From the NCBI RefSeq assembly GCF_001640025.1, contig NC_031671.1:1116001-1180000 (forward strand): a stretch of 64,000 bases of DNA, written 5' to 3'. Under the pieces are notes generated by a model. That model was not told where the DNA came from, ran no database searches, and was given only the letters and a program-made list of their open reading frames with translations. Position 1 is the first letter of the stretch, and each line of letters begins with the position of its first letter. This document shows, in pieces, positions 39,794 to 50,780 of this stretch. The stretch is from Sugiyamaella lignohabitans (taxonomy: Eukaryota > Ascomycota > Dipodascomycetes > Dipodascales > Trichomonascaceae). The translations under genes were made by a program, and so were the position numbers.

Positions 39794-41035
39794 TTACATG
39801 ATGACCTCGTTCTTGACATCGTTCTTGATCTCCTTGTGGGGCAGGACGATGGTGTTTTGCACGTGGACCTCGTCGGCCACGCTGACGTTGGTGGCAAGGA
39901 TGGACACGGTTTGCATGCGGACACCGTCTTTTTCGGTGGTGGCGGTGTAAGTATTGTGGTTGTTAGGCGAACCCTCAACTCGCGACCATTGGCCTACCTT
40001 CGTACCGCTACACAGGATCGAGTGTAGAACTACGCCGTTATCCTTGACTTGCGCGTGCTCGAGAATAATCGAATCCTTGATTCGGGCTCCCTTTCCAATC
40101 TTGGCATGAGGTCCAATCGACACATCGGGTCCTAATTTAGCAGACACATCGACCTCGGCAAGTGGATCAATAAACACAGGAGGCACGATATTAGCCGAAG
40201 GAGCAGCCAAACCAGGAGCCTTGGGATTTGATTGGAAAAGTTGTTGCAAATACAACGAGTTCACAGCCACAGCAGATCCGGCTTCTTTCACTTGACGCCA
40301 GAAATCCTTGGTTTCATACACATACAACTCCTCGCGCTCGGCAAACTTAACAAGCACATCCTGTTCCAAACGCAGGATATCCTGGTCATTCTGGTCTTCC
40401 GAGAAGTAAACATGATCATTAGCATCTTGAACCTTCTTTTGACGAGCCTCTTTCATCACCTGGAAAAAGCTCTTATCAAACAAATACACACCGGCATTAA
40501 TCAAAGTCGAAATGTGTGACTCGGGTTTCTCCACATAATGAACCACTTTCTGGTCCTCGTCGGCTACAATAGCACCAAAGTTATTAGCAATCTTAGCAGG
40601 CACACGAGTTCCAAGAATAACTGCTTTAGCTTTCTTTTCCTCGAAGAAAGTGGCCAATTCTTTCAAGGGGAACGACGAGCAAACATCAGCATGGATCACG
40701 TAGAAGTGCTGGGGTGAGCCCTTGAGAATCTCGTCTCGGAAATGGTATAAACCACCTGCCGTGCCCATGGCCTTGTACTCTCTCAAATATTTAATCGAGA
40801 GGTGGGGGTACTGACGGACGGTGTCGTGGATAAAGTCTCTGAACACATACTCCTCGTAGAAACCAAACAAAATGATCTCCTTGACCGAGGGCAAAGTGGC
40901 CACAGCGTCAATAGCATGCGACAACATGGGCTTTCCTGCCACGGGGAAAAGAACCTTTGGGGTGTCCAAACTGATGGGTCTGAACCGGGTACCACGAGTA
41001 CCTCCTCCAACAAGAATAAGCGCCTTAGTCGACAT
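39794..41035 (-). CDS. mannose-1-phosphate guanylyltransferase, GMPPA-like
   Basis: Sugar-nucleotide pyrophosphorylase family protein of 413 aa. The N-terminal nucleotidyltransferase domain carries GGGTRGTRFRP (about 10-20), followed by SLDTPKVLFPVAGKPM. The C-terminal part is a left-handed beta-helix (IGPHAKIGKGARIKDS and following). The GTRFRP form and the C-terminal IVLPHKE motif favour the alpha subunit type (GMPPA, fission yeast Mpg2) over the catalytic beta type (Psa1/Mpg1). GMPPA is a regulatory partner that senses GDP-mannose. The role in GDP-mannose supply for glycosylation and wall mannan is inferred. Confidence 0.88.
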   Translation of the reverse strand: MSTKALILVGGGTRGTRFRPISLDTPKVLFPVAGKPMLSHAIDAVATLPSVKEIILFGFYEEYVFRDFIHDTVRQYPHLSIKYLREYKAMGTAGGLYHFRDEILKGSPQHFYVIHADVCSSFPLKELATFFEEKKAKAVILGTRVPAKIANNFGAIVADEDQKVVHYVEKPESHISTLINAGVYLFDKSFFQVMKEARQKKVQDANDHVYFSEDQNDQDILRLEQDVLVKFAEREELYVYETKDFWRQVKEAGSAVAVNSLYLQQLFQSNPKAPGLAAPSANIVPPVFIDPLAEVDVSAKLGPDVSIGPHAKIGKGARIKDSIILEHAQVKDNGVVLHSILCSGTKVGQWSRVEGSPNNHNTYTATTEKDGVRMQTVSILATNVSVADEVHVQNTIVLPHKEIKNDVKNEVIM

Positions 41036-41093
41036 TGTACTTAAGTTTTTCTGAATTTTCTGTACCTGTTAGATTCATTCTCGACCCGGGTCT

Positions 41094-41230
41094 GCCTCCG
41101 GCGGCTGGGGCTCCGCCCCAGACCCTGGTTGCTCCTCTCGCTTCGCTCGAGTCGTTGCTCACGGTCCCCCAACTACTCCTGCGAAGCACGAGCAACCCGG
41201 GTCTGGGGCGGAGCCCCAGCCGCCGGAGGC
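41094..41230 (+). repeat. composite GC-rich hairpin repeat (137 bp)
   Basis: Canonical element 58 bp upstream of the GMPPA-like ATG. The right module has a mismatch (CTCCTGCGAAGCACGAG). Confidence 0.92.
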
Positions 41231-41500
41231 ACACTCAATTGACTTACCACGTGTGTCTACGTTCGTTATTGATTGTCCTGAGTCAAGTTCAAGTGCGTAA
41301 AAAACTGTCTGTTTCTACGTCCGTTCACTTCACAGATGGTTCTAGCAATCAATCGCAATCGCATGTTTACTTCCTCGATCTCAACAACGTGTCGTCCGAT
41401 CGACAGTGCGGCTGCACGTCCCCCTTGACCTGGCTCCTGACCCGGTTCTGTCCGTCAGGGGGAGTCCTGTGTGACTGTGGGGGTCGTTTGGGAGGGGTGG

Positions 41501-41560
41501 GCCTCCGGCGGCTGGGGCAAAGCCCCAGACCCCATGGCTCCTCTCGCTTCGCTCGAGTCG
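41501..41560 (+). repeat. GC-rich hairpin repeat, left arm with AAA loop
   Basis: Inner hairpin GGGGCAAAGCCCC: the loop has changed while the stem is intact. Confidence 0.9.
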
Positions 41561-41827
41561 GGCGTCGGGTGATGTGGCTCGTGTGGGTCGAGGCACAGCC
41601 CTGCACTTCCCCGTGTCAGTGCTGTTTGGCGGGGCTCGGTTTCCCCGTTTTCCGGGCCTGGAAACCGCTGTTCTCCGGGGTCTGATGTCTTTTCTGTGGT
41701 GAGACGCTGAGGGAGAGCCATTCGTGCCACTTGTAAATACGGGCTTTAACCCCGCGGCCGTTGAACTCTATTCTTATCGTGCAGACTGCATGCACCCAGC
41801 ATGGACCCTGCGTCCGGTGCCGGGTAT

Positions 41828-41880
41828 GCCTCCGGCGGCTGGGGCGCTGCCCCAGACCCCGTTGTGCTCGCTTCGCGAGC
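41828..41880 (+). repeat. GC-rich hairpin repeat, left arm (GCT-loop subtype)
   Basis: GGGGCGCTGCCCC with the GCTCGCTTCGCGAGC module. It may pair with 41994-42052 as an enlarged composite. Confidence 0.9.
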
Positions 41881-41993
41881 TTTTAGGGGCGGCAGAGTCT
41901 GACTACGGTAGAAATGGGTGGTTTGCCTCTTGATCTCACGTGCCCATCTGGGGATCCTGACCCGAGCCCCTCGAGCGGCGACCCCCAACGCCC

Positions 41994-42052
41994 GACTCGA
42001 GCGCAGCGAGAGGAGCAGCGGGGTCTGGGGCGGAGCCCCAGCCGCCGGAGGC
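41994..42052 (-). repeat. GC-rich hairpin repeat, right arm
   Basis: CTCGAGCGCAGCGAG module with the standard inner hairpin. Confidence 0.9.
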
Positions 42053-42564
42053 AGACACCCAACCCCCAGAGAGCTCTCATAGACCCGGTGAGGCATCTTA
42101 TCGTGCATAGATTGGAGGTGGGATTGGGCAGGAGGGGTGACGATCGGGGTGGGAGATGTGCAGTTACCGTTTTTGGGGATCTTTTTACCCCTGAAAAACT
42201 GCCTCATCACTGCTGCAGTTGGAGATGAGGCACAGCAGTAGAATATAAATTGAGCTGGTTTTCTTTCTTTTGAGGTTTGTTTTTGTGTTTGTGGTAGTTT
42301 CAGGTATTTTAGGTTGTGGAAGTTTAAGGGTTTTTTACTCTTTCTTTGGCGACTTTTGTCTGTCACAGAGAAACTTCTTTTTGTTATTGGGCTCGTTACA
42401 ATTGACGTAAGTATTTGATGTTGATAGGTTTGTTTACTCGGGAAACAATGCTGTCATGTCGAGGATCAGGTTTAAGTTTTGAGGTTGAGATAATGGGAAG
42501 TAGGGTGTGAGCTAACAGGGCAGGAGTCCAGCTTGGGTAGCCAGTTTTCAGCAAATAGTTCGAC

Positions 42565-44241
42565 ATGGTTAGAAATAATCGCCATTCAGCCAGCAGCTCC
42601 AATCAGGCTCGTCCCTCGGACTCGGACATTGAGTGGGTGGAAGATTCCGGATCCGAAACTGAGATGCCTTCTGAACAGGACTATGAAGCTAGGTACTTGG
42701 CGCAGAAGTTCACTGTGAAATACACCGACCCTGAAGGAAGCGTGGATTCCAACCAAACTGGCGCGAGGGGGCCCTGTGAAATCATCATTGACCCAGACTT
42801 GCCCGCGTTTGATCCCGATAGAGATATACCTGGTGAGGCATTTCGGGAATTGCAAAGGTTGTTTTATAGACTAGAGCCAATCATTTACTGCTTGCGAATG
42901 TTGAAAAGAGCAGACAAAAAGTATCCCAGAGAAAATATCACGCCAATAGTTGAACGACTCAGTTTGAAACTAATTGAGCAGGGCATTCTTGATGAATTGG
43001 ATACTGTTCAGCTGAATAGAGCCCAGGAGACGGCTCCTACCCAAGGGAGAGCAGCCTGGTATATTGAACTTCTTTGGTACGCATTCTTACCATCTTTGAA
43101 ATCATTTTGTCGAGGAAACGTGGGTGTAATGCTTTGTACGCTAGATTTCATGATAAAATACGACGAAAAAGGTCGCCCTCGTAAGAGAAAAACTCCCTCG
43201 ATATACGATTTGCCAGAGACTGTGGATACCATTTGTGCTAGGCGTGGCATATCTTTGCCAACCACCTCCATCCTAGGCGATGTTGAAGTCAAAAACTACA
43301 GCACTGAGAATGTATGTGATCTTTTTCTATTGACACTAGGTTTGAAAACCAGACGTCCCGCCCTTGAGGTAAATTTTTCTGCACAGTATAATAATGCCGA
43401 CACAGTTGGCCGTCTTTGGAGAGCTATTGTGGAAACAAAGAGTACCATGTTTGTTACTACTGAACATGTGGACTACGTCCCCAACTTTGTATTGCCGCGA
43501 GTCACCCATGGAAAATCTAGAATTATTAAACAACTTGCCGAGACGTACGTATATACCGGATACGCATGTTGTCGGAGTCAAATATCCTCAAGGTACCCAC
43601 GTCCTCGTTTCGATGATATTCTACAGGATAACTGCTTCAAGTCTCTAGGCACCGATACCGAACTTGCCCAACATATTGTACTTATGCTTGTTTTTATGCT
43701 GGTGGAGATCTCTGATAATATTAAGTTGTGCTATGCCCAAGAGAAGCAAGCCAAGCACACATATCAATCACGATATTTTGTGAACAACCGAACATTTTGG
43801 TTCTATCAGGAGAAGTCGACCGCCTTTGCCCGGAACGTTAATGACTTTATCACGGACATAAAGGATCCCACCAGCTCCGATAGCCAACGTCAGATATGGA
43901 CTCGATTTTCGAGCGACACCCAGGGCGTACAAATTACTACCGACCACCGTCTAATAATACATGAGAAAACACGCAAGGTTTTGAGATCAATCTGGTCATA
44001 CTACTGTAAAATGATAAAGAATGTCAGAACGCCCACTGGCCAGCCTACTGGAGACTATTTCCTGTTCGCGGTTGATGATGCGAACATGCTTTTGACTTCG
44101 GAACCTCCACGACAACTCAATACTCGCACACTCCTGAAACTCGTTGCCAGCGAGCTTTCAAAGGAAGACATTTGGCCGGGCCTGCGAACTATTGTAGTAG
44201 AATCCCCTTTACCAGGAAGGAGAAATCTATACAATCGCTGA
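42565..44241 (+). CDS. unrecognised hypothetical protein (558 aa)
   Basis: A long intact ORF with ordinary codon use. The N-terminus (1-55) is polar and acidic. Residues about 85-560 look like a soluble mainly helical globular protein with several Cys, without signal peptide or evident membrane span. I do not recognise any domain or catalytic motif. The frame is long and uninterrupted, and the ATG follows an AT-rich leader, so the gene is likely real. It may belong to a lineage-specific family. It is convergent with YME1. Confidence 0.7.
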   Translation: MVRNNRHSASSSNQARPSDSDIEWVEDSGSETEMPSEQDYEARYLAQKFTVKYTDPEGSVDSNQTGARGPCEIIIDPDLPAFDPDRDIPGEAFRELQRLFYRLEPIIYCLRMLKRADKKYPRENITPIVERLSLKLIEQGILDELDTVQLNRAQETAPTQGRAAWYIELLWYAFLPSLKSFCRGNVGVMLCTLDFMIKYDEKGRPRKRKTPSIYDLPETVDTICARRGISLPTTSILGDVEVKNYSTENVCDLFLLTLGLKTRRPALEVNFSAQYNNADTVGRLWRAIVETKSTMFVTTEHVDYVPNFVLPRVTHGKSRIIKQLAETYVYTGYACCRSQISSRYPRPRFDDILQDNCFKSLGTDTELAQHIVLMLVFMLVEISDNIKLCYAQEKQAKHTYQSRYFVNNRTFWFYQEKSTAFARNVNDFITDIKDPTSSDSQRQIWTRFSSDTQGVQITTDHRLIIHEKTRKVLRSIWSYYCKMIKNVRTPTGQPTGDYFLFAVDDANMLLTSEPPRQLNTRTLLKLVASELSKEDIWPGLRTIVVESPLPGRRNLYNR

Positions 44242-44322
44242 CATATCCCCGCAGCTTCGTCCTTCTGTTTGTATTCCACTTGCCACAATAAATCATCAAT
44301 AGCTATACGCCACGCGGTGTCT

Positions 44323-44374
44323 GCCTCCGGCGGCTGGGGCTCCGCCCCAGACCCCGTTGCTCCTGCTTCGCAGG
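44323..44374 (+). repeat. GC-rich hairpin repeat, left arm
   Basis: CTCCTGCTTCGCAGGAG module on the left arm. Confidence 0.9.
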
Positions 44375-44404
44375 AGACTGGGCTCGCCGCTGACTTTTGT
44401 CGTC

Positions 44405-44459
44405 TGCCTCCGGCGGCTGGGGCTCTGCCCCAGACCCCGTGGCTCCTGCTTCGCAGGAG
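44405..44459 (+). repeat. GC-rich hairpin repeat, left arm
   Basis: Second direct copy, 30 bp after the previous one, with a TCT loop. Confidence 0.9.
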
Positions 44460-44566
44460 ATCGAGGTCGCTGCTGGCTGTCATCAACGCCCAAAGGTTCT
44501 TCTTGCCAAGTTTTTGATATGCTTGAATACTTCTTGCCTTATTCCACTCATTTAACGGTCCCGGCC

Positions 44567-44620
44567 GCTCGCGAAGCGAGCACAACCAGGGTCTGGGGCG
44601 GAGCCCCAGCCGCCGGAGGC
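44567..44620 (-). repeat. GC-rich hairpin repeat, right arm (mixed subtype)
   Basis: GCTCGCGAAGCGAGC module joined to the standard GGGGCGGAGCCCC hairpin, a recombinant combination. Confidence 0.9.
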
Positions 44621-44689
44621 AGCACGGGAAAAAGCCAACGGACTAACATACATTATTTACGGGGTGGTGGGTTATGCAGTGAGGGGGGA

Positions 44690-46867
44690 CTAGCCAAGTT
44701 TGACGCCGGGGCCAGCGAGACCGACTTTGGTGCCGCCTTTGCTTCGCTCGTCTTTGATGTCGTTGCCGCGGACAACGGTGTTGGTGACAGTCTTTTCACG
44801 CTCGATTTTGAGGCCCTGGACAACCTTTTCGATCTCGTCTTTGTCCAGCGTCTCGTACTCGAGTAAACCGTTGGCCAGTCGCTCGAGCTCGACGTACTTC
44901 TCTTTCAGCATCTCACGAGTTCTGTTTTCCGACGTCACAAGCAGATTGCGAATCTCTTGTTCAGCCAGGTGTCGAGTCTCGGCTGACCAGTCGCTCCAGT
45001 TCTCAGCCAGCTCCACAGGTCCGATGGTATCACACATACCGAATGATGTGACCATAGCACGAGCAACTTGAGTGGCGTTCTTCAAATCCGATGAACAGCC
45101 CGATGTCACATTTTCAGGCCCGTTGACCATCTCTTCAGCGATCTTTCCTCCCATACAAACATCCAATCTCGCCAGAAGTTCCTTCTTACTTTGATCGTAT
45201 TTATCCATTTCTGGCAACTGGAATGTGATACCCAGAGCAGATCCTCGGGGAAGAATTGTCGCCTTATACAGACTGGTGGCTCCTGGTGTGTAAAGAGCCA
45301 TAATGGCATGGCCAGCCTCGTGGAATGCAGTGTTTCTACGAGACTCTTCGGTCAGAACCATGGTCTTACGAGCAGCACCGAGCAGAATCTTGTCCTTAGC
45401 CCATTCGAAATGACTCATATCTACTGACACAGCTTTTTGTTGAGAGGCAAAAATAGCTGCTTGGTTGACGAGGTTCATAATATCGGCACCAGAGAATCCA
45501 GAAGTACCTCGAGCAATGGTAGTAGGATCAACATCGACAGCAGTTTCAACCTTCTTCATGTGATGCTTCAGAATAGCCACTCTTCCTCGCACATCAGGAA
45601 GCTCGACATGAACGATCTTGTCGAAACGACCTGGTCTGGTAAGAGCCTTGTCAAGCATTTCGGGGAAATTGGTGGCAGCAATGAAGATAACTCCTGTTGT
45701 TTGGGAAAATCCATCGAGATCGACCAGCAATTGATTGAGTGTTTGTTTCGAGTAAGCATGATCTTTAGGATTACGTTTGCTTCCAATAGCATCCAACTCG
45801 TCAATAAAAACAATGGCAGGAGCCTTGGCACGAGCAGCGGCAAACAACTCACGAACACGTTTAGCACCAACACCAACATACAATTCATCAAACTCGGAAC
45901 CACTCATAAAGAAAAAGGGCACACCAGCCTCACCGGCCACAGCTCTAGCAAGAAGAGTCTTACCAGTACCAGGAGGACCAGTCAGAAGAATACCTTTGGG
46001 AAGTTTACCACCCAAACCAGTGAACTTAGAGGGGTCTTTCAGAAAATCTACAATCTCCTCGAGCTCAGCACGAGCCTCATCAACACCATGAACGTCGCTG
46101 AACTTGACATTTGACTGAGAACCATTAGCTCCATCGAGCTTGCTACTACCAATATCACTACCAGCTCCTTTAAGAATCGAGGCTGATTCAGTGAAGAAAG
46201 TAAGGCCCACAATAAGACCCCAGCCTGCTAGACCCATAGGAATAAGCCATTTCAACCACTTCAAAACAGATGATAGGGCAGTCTCGTTAATGATAATATG
46301 AACAGGATCAGTACGAGTGCCTCTACCAACAGGACTATTCAGCACAGAATTGAATCCATCGGGAGTAGTAGTCGAGCCAACAACTGGACCAGAAGGAAAA
46401 CCGGCTGAAGCAGACACAGCAGCAGCAGCCTGAGCTTGGGCTTGAGCTTGGGCTTGAGCTTGGGCCATGAGAGATCTCTCGATAGCCTCAGCCTTCTCGG
46501 TATGACCAATAACCTTCAAAGCCTGGACATATAATGCATCGCACTCTGAGTTTCTACCCACACCAGGAGTCTCATAACGAGACACCACCAAATGAGGGTA
46601 GTTAGATGCTAATAAGTTACGATAAAAGTCAGCCTGAACCATAGGATTTGTAAGAGATCTATTGGCAGACTGTTCTTTGATCGATAGTAAATGAGTAGCC
46701 GAAGTGGCTGGCGTGCTAGGAGACGCTGATAATGACGATGATGACGAAGTCTGGCTAAATGGAGTCCAGAAAGACCGGATTTGTGACCTGCTCATAACAG
46801 CATTTCTACGACCAGTACTAGCTACCATCCGTAGCGGGCCAAGAGCAAAACGACTACGGCTCAACAT
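44690..46867 (-). CDS. YME1: mitochondrial i-AAA protease Yme1
   Basis: ATP-dependent zinc metalloprotease of the inner membrane, active toward the intermembrane space, that degrades misfolded and short-lived proteins. The 725-aa protein has a basic presequence ([14 protein letters not shown]). An unusual Ala-Gln repeat (AQAQAQ..., about 136-148) follows, then a single membrane span (about 200-226). The AAA module has Walker A GPPGTGKT (297-304), Walker B VFIDELDA (353-360) and SRH region [17 protein letters not shown]. The metalloprotease HEAGH is at 516-520. Length and order match Yme1. I chose ATG 46867; the longer frame starts at GTG. Confidence 0.97.
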   Translation of the reverse strand: MLSRSRFALGPLRMVASTGRRNAVMSRSQIRSFWTPFSQTSSSSSLSASPSTPATSATHLLSIKEQSANRSLTNPMVQADFYRNLLASNYPHLVVSRYETPGVGRNSECDALYVQALKVIGHTEKAEAIERSLMAQAQAQAQAQAQAAAAVSASAGFPSGPVVGSTTTPDGFNSVLNSPVGRGTRTDPVHIIINETALSSVLKWLKWLIPMGLAGWGLIVGLTFFTESASILKGAGSDIGSSKLDGANGSQSNVKFSDVHGVDEARAELEEIVDFLKDPSKFTGLGGKLPKGILLTGPPGTGKTLLARAVAGEAGVPFFFMSGSEFDELYVGVGAKRVRELFAAARAKAPAIVFIDELDAIGSKRNPKDHAYSKQTLNQLLVDLDGFSQTTGVIFIAATNFPEMLDKALTRPGRFDKIVHVELPDVRGRVAILKHHMKKVETAVDVDPTTIARGTSGFSGADIMNLVNQAAIFASQQKAVSVDMSHFEWAKDKILLGAARKTMVLTEESRRNTAFHEAGHAIMALYTPGATSLYKATILPRGSALGITFQLPEMDKYDQSKKELLARLDVCMGGKIAEEMVNGPENVTSGCSSDLKNATQVARAMVTSFGMCDTIGPVELAENWSDWSAETRHLAEQEIRNLLVTSENRTREMLKEKYVELERLANGLLEYETLDKDEIEKVVQGLKIEREKTVTNTVVRGNDIKDERSKGGTKVGLAGPGVKLG

Positions 46868-47498
46868 GACAGTGGTATATGAAAATGACACAGCTAACAG
46901 AAACCAAAAAAAAAACAGAAATTAATCAAAAGATAAACAAACCAAAACCGGATCAGATGTTCCGAACCACTTCCTGTTGCTGCTACCTATGAACTATGAC
47001 CTGATCCAATGATGCCACAACCAAAAAAGCCCAAAAAAAGTACTACAAACAATCCACACAAGTTCCTAGTAAATTATCTCCCTAAATAACCAGTAAATAC
47101 CCAGAAATATCTGTAAAACCCAGTAAATACTTTGTTTAAACAGACAATCAAGATTTCAGATAATTACGTATGATTGAATCACCGGTGGCGTTGAACACAC
47201 GAAAAATGCAAATTAAACACAAAATACTTTCTATCAAGTTCTTCTCTCGCAAACTGAACAGACCCTACAAGGTCGTAAAAAAACCTCGAACTCGCTAACA
47301 AAAATAGTTGAAGTCACAAGTCGGATTGCGAATGAACGTCAGGTGAACTTTCGGACTGGTTCTTCGTGCTTCGGTTTCCCAACGACGATCCCGAAACCCA
47401 TTGGGACCTAATTTCTCATCCGATATATTACTCATGCGACCACATCCCATTCCACAAACGAGACCGACCCCAACCCTGCGGGGGGCTGAAAGGGCCGC

Positions 47499-47640
47499 GC
47501 CTCCGGCGGCTGGGGCTCCGCCCCAGACCCCCTGCTCCTCTCGCTTCGCTCGAGTCGTTTTCGCCGACGGTGCCAGGATTCTCCTGCGGAGCAGGAGCCG
47601 CGGGGTTTGGGGGAGGGTTTTGGGGGGAGGGGGGAGCTCC
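47499..47640 (+). repeat. composite GC-rich hairpin repeat, right arm decayed
   Basis: The left arm is intact. The right arm begins with CTCCTGCGGAGCAGGAG, a stem-preserving GCGGAGC variant. It then decays into G-rich sequence with no terminal CCGGAGGC. Confidence 0.85.
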
Positions 47641-48193
47641 AGTGTCACGATTCCGGCTTTCCCATACCTTATCCGTTATCCCCCGACGTCTACCGACTAC
47701 CTCCGCATGTCAGCCGTCTTCCTGCCGCTCTTCAACATCGCTCCAAATGCATACTTCTACATCTCAAGTCGACTTCGACGAATTCTCTCTCTATAACTTT
47801 CTCCTTAATTAGTTTCATATCGAAGCTAATTTCATCTGCTCCACTTCTGTCGTTTCACACTTGTGTCTCCTTGGTCATTTGACCCACGTTTTTTTCATCT
47901 AGTAATTACGCATCATTTTTATTCTTCATTTTCTTCTCAAAAATTCTTTTCTATATTTTCCTTTTGTTCTCAATTGTTATATATAAAGAGTACAATTCTG
48001 CTCCTTCAATAGTTTTATTCTTTAGATATTAGAACATCTGTTATTATTATAAAAACTTCCTTCAATTGCATTTACTCCCAGTACTTAGCCAACTTTCATA
48101 ATTTTATCCTGGGGTAAGTGTATATGAATCTTAAACGTTAACCTGATTATTCTCATAATTCTTATCTCTAGATAATGGTTTCGCAAACGACAT

Positions 48194-48292
48194 GGATAAA
48201 GTATTCCGAATATCTCGGAAGATAACGAAGTCATAGTTCTCCAGGATAAGGTATTCGAATATCTCGGAAGATAACGAAGTCAAAGTTCTCCA
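48194..48292. repeat. 50-bp tandem duplication
   Basis: Two adjacent near-identical units (GGATAAAGTATTCCGAATAT... and GGATAAGGTATTCGAATAT...), differing at a few positions and one 1-bp indel. Confidence 0.92.
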
Positions 48293-48384
48293 TTATCTGC
48301 TTGACTTTATAATCAAAACAAGTATCAGACACGCCTGTGCCAGCAACAATACACTTAGCTGGCCTTGGCTCTTCAGCATAGGTC

Positions 48385-48867
48385 TCACTGAGATTCATGA
48401 AACAGCCGTGCATCTTCGGAAGCCACACCTGAGACTGAGCGGGCTTGCTGAGCGAGAAGAAGCATTTCCTGTTCTTCTTGTTCTAGGAGAATGGCGTCCA
48501 GGAGTTCGGATTCGTCTTGTATGGACGTGGATTGGTCAGCAGTAGCGCGTGATATCTCTTGTTCGTACTCGTAGTAGTCTTCCGGCCGAGTTATGTGCAT
48601 TGCTGATTCTTGCTGGAGATTTCGCAGCTCTTCCTGGTGTTGGAGCAGAAGAAACTCGTCGGCCATGGTTTCAAACCCACCTCGCGCTTTTAAAGCCGAG
48701 TCTTCGCGACGCGCTCGTAATCTGTCTCTGGCCATCTGCCGACTTCGCTCCTTGGATCGCAGCGGGGAAAACTCTTTCTCTGGATGCGCGACCAGCGCTC
48801 GCCGTGCCGGAGAGGGTGAATTACCATGTGGCGGAGTTCTGTCTGTAGAAGAGAGAAATGTCGACAT
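48385..48867 (-). CDS. hypothetical protein with basic middle and acidic helical tail
   Basis: A 160-aa ORF from ATG 48867. Residues 30-65 are rich in Arg (SKERSRQMARDRLRARRE) and the C-terminal half is Glu/Gln-rich and helical (LLDAILLEQEEQEMLL). The pattern recalls RPA-interacting (RPAIN) proteins, but their C-terminal zinc finger is not seen in this ORF nor convincingly downstream. A following exon in another frame (about 48410-48300) cannot be excluded. Function unassigned. Confidence 0.5.
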   Translation of the reverse strand: MSTFLSSTDRTPPHGNSPSPARRALVAHPEKEFSPLRSKERSRQMARDRLRARREDSALKARGGFETMADEFLLLQHQEELRNLQQESAMHITRPEDYYEYEQEISRATADQSTSIQDESELLDAILLEQEEQEMLLLAQQARSVSGVASEDARLFHESQ

Positions 48868-50433
48868 CGCGTGTCATCATCTCTCGTTATCAATGTTGAT
48901 ATTAAGCTCCATCGTGGTTCCACTCGCACTTAACTTGAAATTCGCCGATCGATACCCCGATACAGCGCTGGCCAGTCGCGATACACGCATAATCTCCGAT
49001 ATGCCCCCTGTTTTGAAGGTTTTGGAATGTTTTTCTTGTCGTTACTTTCATATGATGGTTATGACTTATTTGATTTTGCTAGTATATAGCTTCAATTCAC
49101 ACAGTCGTGACTGTACTGCGGTGTCGGGTCTGCCTCCGGCGGCTGGGGCTCTGCCCAGACCTCCGTGGCTCCTGCTTCGCAGGAAGGGGCCAGGGGCTGT
49201 TAGCTCTTTCATTTGGTTTGTGGTGTGATACGCTCTGATAACACATAAGCCTGAGTTCTGTTTTCTTATATTTTTGCTCTTTTGACCTGATGTAGTATTT
49301 ACCTGCAGAAGGCAATGACTTGTGTCTTCTGGAGCAACAATCTCTTCAGCCATCCATCTTCCTTCCTTTATACTTCCGTTTCTCCTTCAAATTATTAAAA
49401 GAACCGTGGCTTAATTATATTTGAGGAGTAATATAAACTTTTCATTGGCCAACTATATGTCATATCTTATTTCATGAGGGGTACCTGCCAGCATCTCTCT
49501 GTGAAATGCTAAATCATCTACTTTGTCCATAAGTTTCATGTCTTGCACTATTCCGGTCACTTATATTCTGTGCTCTTTCTGTCCATTCACCTCAGGGCTT
49601 TTGTATAAAATCCTTTGTCATCGCCTATGAATGCTATGACTTTAGGTCTACTGATAACGTTGGCCGCCGATGCGAGCGTGTCGTCTCAAATGTTTTCTTT
49701 ACTTTGCCAATAACTAGCTATTAGACTGCAATTAAGTTAGGATTAGAGGATTCCAAAAGATCACAGCCCCATGTCACACAGGAAGCTGTGTTTGACATTA
49801 TGAAGCGCAAAAAAGTCAAACACGAAATACAAATTTAACTACAACAACACTGGCTGAATCATACTTGAAGATGTAATACGAGACGACTTTGGGATGGTCA
49901 CGGTCTATCCGCCATGTACTCAACGAGTGCAAAACAATACGAAGTAAAACTACCTGGTGTTGTGCTAAGGGCACTGGTTAGCAGACTTTAGTGGGAACCA
50001 CCATGTCATAAATTCGACAGCAATTAGACTTATTTGTGATAATGATATTGAAATATTCAATTCCATAAGAAAAATTCCAATATAGATAATAAACGAATAA
50101 ACAAAAAGATAGCAACAGTCCAAATGTAGTTTTATAAATGACCAGGGATACTCTGCAAAAATTGTCAGGATCTCGATCGGCAATTTAAGCAATGTTCACA
50201 AAGGTTATCTATTAGGACCTGCTGCGCTCTTATATGTTTGTTAATCTCTCCAATTCTGTGTATATATCTTGAGCTATGACTTTGTTTGAAGAATCACTTT
50301 TATTGTAGATATATGAAGCCTTTTTGAGACATATCGAAGGGAGTGCCACTGGCGTACATACTGCAGGGGTCCATCTCCGTGACGGTGATAGACTATGCGC
50401 AACCGATGGTCATGGCTGTGGGAGTAGTTGTAT
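48868..50433. other. intergenic region
   Basis: One repeat arm (49132-49184); otherwise AT-rich sequence without recognised genes. Confidence 0.55.
49132..49184 (+). repeat. GC-rich hairpin repeat, solo left arm
   Basis: Inner stem shortened on one side only (GGGGCTCTGCCC) with the CTCCTGCTTCGCAGGA module. Confidence 0.88.
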
Positions 50434-50780
50434 AATATGGGGCTCCCATGCACTAAATTAAATCAGCTATAGTGAGTGAGTTTGTGAGAAAAGTTGAATA
50501 ATATTGCTCCCCATGCATTGAGTTATATCAGTTATGTCGAGGGTATAAGAGTAATTTGAAGAATATGGGCCTCCCATGCATTGAATTACATCAGTTATCG
50601 TAAGGTTATGAGCGTAATTTGAATAATATGGGACTCCTATGCATCGAATTACATTAGTTATCGTGAGGTTATGAGAGTGATTTGAATAATATGGGGTTCC
50701 CATGCACTAAATTGAAACAGTTATGGCGAGGTCCTGTGAGTAATTTCGAGAATATGGGCCTTCCGTGCATGGTATTGCGT
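50434..50780. repeat. tandem array A, about 63-bp unit, six copies
   Basis: Units begin with AATATGG at 50434, 50500, 50562, 50625, 50688 and 50751 (spacing 66, 62, 63, 63, 63) and carry CCATGCA and TCAGTTAT. Period 63 keeps an open frame on the minus strand, but the peptide looks like a by-product. Confidence 0.92.

Larger units (their letters stand above)
41036..42564. other. repeat-rich divergent intergenic region
   Basis: Holds repeats at 41094, 41501, 41828 and 41994. Open frames here are made mostly of repeat sequence; no gene recognised. Confidence 0.6.
44242..44689. other. convergent intergenic region with three repeat arms
   Basis: Between the orphan gene and YME1 stops. Nearly half of it is hairpin repeat; no gene. 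Confidence 0.65.
46868..48384. other. intergenic region upstream of YME1
   Basis: No gene recognised. It contains a partly decayed repeat composite (47499-47640) and a 50-bp tandem duplication (48194-48292). Confidence 0.6.

Noticed and set aside
48231..48428. Open frame overlapping the 3' end of the 48385-48867 gene
   Set aside because: It covers the 50-bp tandem duplication and shows no zinc-finger or other motif that would join it to the upstream gene.
49296..49353. Possible first exon (MAEEIVAPEDTSHC) with a GTAAAT donor
   Set aside because: Weak donor, no convincing downstream exon with a CTAAC acceptor, and an out-of-frame upstream ATG.
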